From Larix kaempferi (Eukaryota > Streptophyta > Pinopsida > Pinales > Pinaceae): a DNA stretch of 64,000 nt. Positions 58,177 to 64,000 of this stretch are shown in pieces; positions within the stretch are counted from its first letter, which is position 1, and each line of letters opens with the position of its first letter. Made by a program: the position numbers and the translations under genes. The stretch lies in assembly GCA_027924585.1 (NCBI GenBank), contig BSBM01000423.1, positions 5,253,501-5,317,500 on the forward strand, in the 5' to 3' direction. Under the pieces are notes generated by a model. The model worked only from the letters and a program-made list of their open reading frames with translations. It searched no databases and had not been told where the DNA came from.

Positions 58177-60870
58177 CCCTAAAAGAAGGCATTGTATGGA
58201 ATTTACGACACTTGTTGCACTTGCGACAAATTGGAAGCTAGGGCTCGATATAGTCAAAACTAGTCATCATGAAACTTTCGCTATAAATATGTTTTGGTAA
58301 AGGTTCAGGATATGAATTCTTTACAGGCCGAATATCAGACATTGATGTACCCTCTGTAAAAAATTCAGCCTCAGATTCATTGTACTTTGTGAGATATAAT
58401 CTGTACAAGTTAGGGTTTCTACCTCTTCCATAATGCAACCCTAAACAAGTGACCTAGGAACAAAGGTCATATATCGGGATAGGAAGAGCCAAATGGAATT
58501 ATGTAAAAAGTTACAATTAGGGCACAGAATGTAGTTTCACAGGTCTGACTTTCAGAGCCCAAAGTTGAAACAGTGACACGTCGCACTCCGTACAGGTTCG
58601 CTATGTTGTTTCATCCCATAAACAGGTCATGTTGCAACACTTGGCATATCTCTCTCATGGAGAATCCATTGAAGCTCAGATCTATGGGGTTGGAAATATG
58701 ACAGGTCAATATACCACAAGCTAAAGTTTCAGACCCTGAGGATCCAAAATTTCAGAGTTGCACCAGAAACAATATGGCATATATTTCTGTCAAAACGGAA
58801 TTGGATTCTAAGCATTTCCATTTTTGGCTTGTCACTGCTGTAGGAAGTTAGGGATTTTGGAAGAAGTGGAATTTTGGAATTCTCTTAGAACATGATTTCT
58901 CTCCTTATCAAAATCAAAATTTGGAAACCAAGATTGAATTTTTTGGTTGGGTAGAACCTTAAGATCTTTCAAAACTTAGTTCGGGTTTTGGACCAGAAAA
59001 GCAGATTTTGACAGAAGTTGCAGATCCGAAATTCGTAGGTCATTTTTGAAGGGTCAATTTTTAAATTTTTCAAAATCTGAGCATACTAGCTTGCTCACCT
59101 CAGTCAAATGCATCTCCTTGTCTAGACAGAATTTTGAAATTCCAAGTTTGGATTTTTAGGGTTTCTCTGCCAAACCCTAGCCAGCTCTAGATCCAGCAAA
59201 TCAAAGTGTATAGGATTGGGTCAATTTTAGAAGAGAATGAATTGGACACCTACATAAGTGAAGAAGTTCTAGTTCTAGAGGGATATGAGGCTAATCCCTT
59301 ACATAAAAAGATTACAAGCAATCCCGACAGGTATGACTTGAGGAGATACAGGTGTGTTTTGAAATCTGTTCATGATTAAGTTTGTCTTCATTTTATTGAA
59401 GTTAGTACAATCTTGATTAATTTTAGACTTGTCTTATCACCCTTGTAAAAGTATGAATGCATGTGAATGATAGAAAACATTCATTGATTAGGGTTATGAC
59501 ACTTAATGATTGTACAAATGCACTGTGGTGTTGTATGGGGATGATGTTGTCCACTAACATGAAAGGTACATCAAGAAAGACAAATCAAGTTCTAGATCAA
59601 GAACATATGACCATGGTGACATGAAGACAAAGACTAGTCCATAGCCATTGATCACATAGAAGCTCTACTTACGAGGTATGCATAATTTGGTTCTACAATG
59701 CTTAACTTATGAGATATGCAGGTTACTAGCACAAACCATTGAAGAGAACACAGAAGACATTGTTTGGGTATGTTAGACATAACTCACAAACATGATAATC
59801 CAGGTATGTTTTTCCTATATCAAGTTAGAATCCTACCTTGTGTTAGGATCTCATATAAGTATACTTTTGTATGATTGATAATGATTATTCATGAAGTTAT
59901 AGGTTTGAGCAATCATGGGTTTTTGAATATTATGCTTCTTACTTTGATTAATGATATAACAAACCAGAAGAGTCCTATGGTCAAATAAGAATATGCATGA
60001 GTAAAAAAAGTCCTCCCTGAAACCTTGAATACTAAAGCTTGTGGTAAATTACCTGTGTATGAAATGACCATGACCATACATGTTTAAGATTATTTAGAAT
60101 CATAATATTTTGATACTAATGAATGTATGATTATGCATGAGATCATGAGGATGGCACAATGATGACACTAGTGCACACTTAAGCATGCATAGTGGTGCAA
60201 GATGGATATAAGTTCAAGGACAGATAATATGGGAAGCAAAGATCAAGAGGAAGCACACTCCAGTAGTTCCTGCAAGGAAGCAAATATTTAGAGGGAGTCC
60301 ATCCAACAACCAAACAAAGATAAGTATTTGAATTGTCATTTCTTGTATATATGATTACTTAAATGATGTTGTTCAGTCATGTACATAATTATGTTCCTAT
60401 ATTTAGGATGCATATTATGCATATTAGAAAAGTTGCATTAATGAACAAGATACTACTAATATACAAGTAATGGGTAAGTGGCCTATGGTACTATACAACA
60501 TTCCATTTCTACTTATCTAGAATGAAACCTCTTTGCTGACATGTTGGGAGTTGTGCACACTCTTAACAATGTTCTAGTAGATATGGAAGGCATCTAGAAA
60601 GTTACCATGTGAATACAGGGTAAGGATGAATGTTGTATTGAAGCATTGGCTAAGATAATTGCATGACTGTATGACATATATTCTTATGTGTAAGATTTTG
60701 TTCTGAAAACTATGAGAAGTTTCTAATCATGCAATTGAATTTGAATTGTAAGAAAGATCATGTACAATCAACTACAAAAGAAGGGCAGTGACATTTGTTC
60801 CAAAGAACAAGCGATGGAGTTCAAGAAAAACTACCTATTGAAGATATTGAAGAATCTGAAGTTCCCAGGA
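58177..60870 (+). other. Copia-2 interior without recognisable gag, protease or integrase
   Basis: 2.7 kb where gag, protease and integrase should be. No frame shows a CCHC knuckle, DSG active site, or integrase HHCC/DDE motif. ORFs are short. Either the genes were replaced by other sequence or the copy belongs to a non-autonomous subfamily. Confidence 0.6.
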
Positions 60871-62391
60871 TCAGGGATGTAGTAATAGAATGATGCCATG
60901 ATCGAGGAGTACCAATCGATCATGAAGAATGATGTCTGGGATGTGGTCCCAAGACCAGAAGGGAATTTTGTTGTGACTTCCAAGTGGATCGACAAGATCA
61001 AGCATGTTGCAGATGGTAGCATAGAGAAATAGAAGGCAAGGTTTGTGGCACGTGGCTTCTCCCAGAAAGAAGGGATAGATTATGAAGAAACCTTTGCACC
61101 TATAGCAAGATACACTTCCATCAGAACAGCACTTGCTCTGGATGCAATGATGAAGTAGAAGATACACCAGATGGATGCGAAGACAACTTTCTTGAATGGT
61201 GTAGTTGAAGAGGAAGTGTATGTGGAGCAACCACTCGGTTTTGAGACACATGACAGCGAGTCACATGTGTGCAAATTGAAGAAGGCCTTGTACGGTCTAA
61301 AACAAGCACCCAGGACATGGTATGGCAAAATTGAAAGCTTCCTAAGTAGTTTGGGCTTTACCAAGAGTAAAGCGGATTCCAACCTTTACTACAAGGTTGA
61401 GGAAGGAAATCCAATGATACTACTACTATATGTAGATGACCTGTGTGTGATAGGTGAGGATGGATTGATTGCTGATAGGAAGAGGAAGCTTGCTGTCGAG
61501 TTCGAGATGAAGGACTTGGGTATGATGCATTACTTTCTATACATGGAGTTGTGGTAGAGTGCAGATGGAATGTTCCTTGGACAAGGGAAGTATTCAGTAG
61601 AGATCCTGAAGCGGTTTAGGATGATGGACTGCAAGGCTAGGGCCACACCTATGGCATCAAACTTGAAGCTATTGAGTGATGCTTCATCAGAGTCGGTTGA
61701 TGCCACGATGTATCGTCGGATGATTGGGTCCTTGATGTACCTGACGACCACGAGACCATACATTTGCTTCTTTGTGAACAATTTGAGCCAGTTCTTGATG
61801 GATCCTAAACATGTTCACTTGATTTCTATAAAGCATACTCTGAGGTACCTGAAGAGTACAGTTGATTATGGGCTCAAGTATGATGTGAATCAAAAGTTTA
61901 ACCTGGAGGGTTATGTTGATTCATATTGGGCAAGAAGTGCTGTAGATAGGAAGAGCACTTCAGGGTGTTGCTTCAGTATGGGATCAGGTGTGATCTCTTG
62001 GTTTAGCACGAAGTAATCCTGTGTAGCACTGAGTACAGCCGAAGCAGAGTATGTCGCAACTTGTTTGGCTAGTTGTAAGGCAGTATGGCTAAGGAAGCTA
62101 CTGTTTGATTTGTTTGATCTCCAATTGGATGCTATTTGTATATTTTGTGACAACCAGAGTTGTGTGAAGTTGTCTAAGAACCCAGTGTTCCATGACAATT
62201 CGAAGCACATCGAGATCAAATATCACCATATCAAGGATATGATGTAGAGAGGAGCAGTGAAGCTCCTGTATGTTGCAAGAGATGAGCAGATAGCAAATGT
62301 GTTGACCAAGCCACTAGTCAGAGTGAAGTTTGAGTACTTCAGAGAGAGGCTTGGTGTTATTAAGATTGAAGATACTTCCAGGAGGAAGTGA
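60871..62391 (+). pseudogene. Copia-2 reverse transcriptase and RNase H
   Basis: One plus-strand frame, from NDAMIEEYQSIMKNDVWDVV through [48 protein letters not shown] and YGLKQAPRTWYGK to the catalytic LLLYVDDLCVIG. RNase H follows (GYVDSYWARSAVDRKSTSG, STAEAEYVA, FCDNQSCVKL) with the final ANVLTKPL motif. In-frame stops: TAG 61030, TAG 61156, TAG 61555, TAA 62017, TAG 62245; each replaces a Trp or Gln codon of the family pattern. The RNase H DSDWAG motif reads DSYWAR. The YVDD core is kept, but the protein cannot be made in one piece. Confidence 0.92.
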
Positions 62392-62636
62392 CGGGACACA
62401 GATGCAGGAGCCCTTCCAAGCATGGTGGTAGGAGGATCCTTCCCATGGATATGGATGTAAGTGTTGTGTGATGAGCATCAGGACGATGATCCGCTATGAA
62501 CATCCATATGATGTTCTCTATGATGATGATCAGTATTATCATGAGCATCAACATGATGCTCCATGTGAGGATGATCAGTATGATCATGAGTATCAGGATG
62601 ATACTCCATGGCCATGGACATGTTGTGCAGTAGCAT
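62392..62636 (+). repeat. GATGAT/ATGATC-rich segment after Copia-2 pol
   Basis: Non-coding, rich in CATCA(G/A)(G/C)ATGAT and GATGATCAGTAT phrases in short loose repeats. Part of the element's 3' spacer. Confidence 0.55.
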
Positions 62637-63082
62637 GAACATATAATAGGTCCCTGGGAGATCCTATAGGTTGAGTAGTAAGCTCGTAATCAATCCTAGG
62701 ATGCTCTTTCGAGGTTTTGCTTGTACATAGGCATGTAATAGGTCCATGGGAGATCCTATAGTTTGAGCAGTAAGCTTGTAATCAGTCCTAGGATGCTCTT
62801 TCGAGGTTTTTCCAAATAGCATGTAACAGGTCCCTAGGAGATGCTATTGGTTGAGCAATAAGCTCGTAATCATTCGTGGGATTCTCTTTCAAGGTTTTGC
62901 TTGTTAGCATATGATAGGTCCCCAGGATATCCTATAGGTTGAGCAGGAAGCTCGTAATCAGTCCTGGGATGCTCTTTCGAGGTTTTGCTAAGTCAGCATA
63001 TAATGGGTCCCTAGGAGATCCTATAGGCTGATCAGTAAGCTCGTAATCACTCTTGGGATTCTCTTTTGAGGTTTTGCAGATG
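62637..63082 (+). repeat. Five tandem ~89-bp repeats in Copia-2 3' spacer
   Basis: Units begin near 62637, 62731, 62818, 62907 and 62996. Each has the order TAATAGGTCC, GAGATCCTATAGGTTGAGCA, AGCTCGTAATCA, CTAGGATGCTCTTTCGAGG, TTTTGC. They are non-coding, lie between pol and the polypurine tract, and show moderate divergence between units. Confidence 0.9.
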
Positions 63083-63351
63083 CACATAATCAGCCCCGAG
63101 ATTCCATAGGATAGTCGCTCGCAGAGATGATGAAGACCTACATGGAGGCTAGGCCTACATCCAACATGAAAAAGGGCTGGCTCTGTAGAACTTCCTATGA
63201 CGATAATAATTGAGAGATAGCACCAATGATCAAGATGACAAGTACAACATCAGTGACGATGATGATCGGTGATCCAGTGACGATGATCAAGCTCTAGTAT
63301 TGAAGACTTGTGCCTATATGTATTCATGACCTGTGTCAAGAGAATACCTTC

Positions 63352-63366
63352 CTAGTTAAGAGGGAG
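63352..63366 (+). other. Polypurine tract of Copia-2
   Basis: AGTTAAGAGGGAG directly before the right LTR. Confidence 0.8.
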
Positions 63367-64000
63367 TGTTGATGTATTTATAACTTCGGAATATATTCAC
63401 TTGTATATTGTATGTATTACATTTGTACATTATTGTATCCCCAACGGAGATGTATTATTTCTCTGATTGGAAGTGTTGTCATTTGTATTTGCAAGTGTCC
63501 CAAGTTATATTGTAAGCGTCGTAACTTATATTTGATGGGTTATTATACCACCTTAGAGGGGTCAACCCAGTATGAGCTAAAGGGTTATTAGAACGCCCTA
63601 TTGGGTTCGGTCCAGTGTCAAGTGGTAGTGGGTTATTAGACTCTCGTAAGCGAGGTTGACCCAGTTAGAGTAAAAGGCAAGTAAAGGTAAAGTATAAATA
63701 GAGAGGAGCACTTCTCTATTTATTTATTCACACACTCACTCACTTCGCATTAGTGAGAGAGAGGAGTGTGAAAAATTGGAGGAGGAGTAGCTGTTGACGA
63801 CATCTATCTTTTGGGGATTCATCTTGGTGATCTTTGTATTGGTGCTTATTCTATCTCTGAGGAAGTTGCAGGGTTTTTCACCTTCTTGGTTTTCCCTAGT
63901 GAAGTGATTTGTGTCTCTTGTCTCTTGTGTTTGATATGTTGTACATGTTGTTCTCTCAGTTAAGATCCTAGATCATATTGAATTAAATGATGAAAAACTA
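63367..64000 (+). repeat. 3' LTR of Copia-2, last bases beyond window
   Basis: Begins TGTTGATGTATTTATAACT and stays alignable with 57523-58164 to the window end (GATGAAAAACTA); only the terminal few bases are missing. Confidence 0.92.

Larger units (their letters stand above)
57523..64000 (+). mobile_element. Copia-2 element, plus strand, cut by window end
   Basis: LTR 57523-58164, tRNA-Met primer site, 5.2-kb interior, polypurine tract, and a second LTR from 63367 reaching the window end within about 8 bases of its expected terminus. The five bases before it are AACGA; the matching duplication would lie outside the window. Only reverse transcriptase and RNase H are recognisable. Gag, protease and integrase are missing or decayed beyond recognition, and the space contains non-coding sequence. 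The pol frame has five in-frame stops. Confidence 0.9.

Noticed and set aside
58238-58438. 66-codon minus-strand ORF in Copia-2
   Set aside because: Antisense to the element, no recognised motif, and short; does not replace the missing gag.

Overview
This window looks like nuclear DNA of a land plant with a large, retrotransposon-rich genome. Evidence is the low gene density, nested LTR elements with 5-bp target duplications, tRNA-Met-type primer sites and spliceosomal GT-AG introns. A gymnosperm (conifer-like) host is my best guess from the style of the Gypsy gag and plant-mobile-domain sequences, but the sequence alone does not prove it. No intact ordinary host gene, rRNA gene or functional tRNA gene was found.

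Layout: 1-850 is the start of a minus-strand Gypsy element (gag, primer site, LTR edge) that runs off the left end. 870-8155 is AT-rich non-coding DNA with small repeats. 8156-14400 is a complete but dead minus-strand Copia element (target duplication TTATG). 15494-25018 is a minus-strand element with 1.77-kb LTRs and no coding capacity (LARD-like, duplication AATTA). 25024-30928 is host DNA with a repetitive acidic ORF (minus strand, 28356-29669) and the 5' part of a split gene. 30934-43154 is a 12.2-kb minus-strand Gypsy element (duplication ATGGG) that has lost its reverse transcriptase and carries an antisense plant-mobile-domain-like gene. 43160-46849 and 55906-56503 hold the rest of the split gene. 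46850-55905 is a second LARD of the same family, in plus orientation (duplication AGATA). 57523 to the window end is a plus-strand Copia element whose right LTR is cut by the window edge.

The most interesting content is the split gene (plus strand, about 30462-56503). Removing the Gypsy and LARD insertions and the introns leaves roughly 1,050 codons. They encode a ParB-like domain (GGNHSAEARREL) followed by a bacterial-type amino-methyltransferase of beta arrangement: motif IV DIPH, then the motif X/I region with NLFSGS, then a TTIA...RNCISID segment. Exon joins keep the reading frame across introns, including the one holding the 12-kb Gypsy. This copy is a pseudogene with several stops and frameshifts, plus a LARD inside the coding sequence. 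It implies that the genome has, or had, an intron-bearing ParB-methyltransferase gene family, which I do not recognise as a described plant system.

Many of the stops in this gene and in the Copia pol genes can be explained by single C-to-T or G-to-A changes, as expected for long-silenced, cytosine-methylated DNA.
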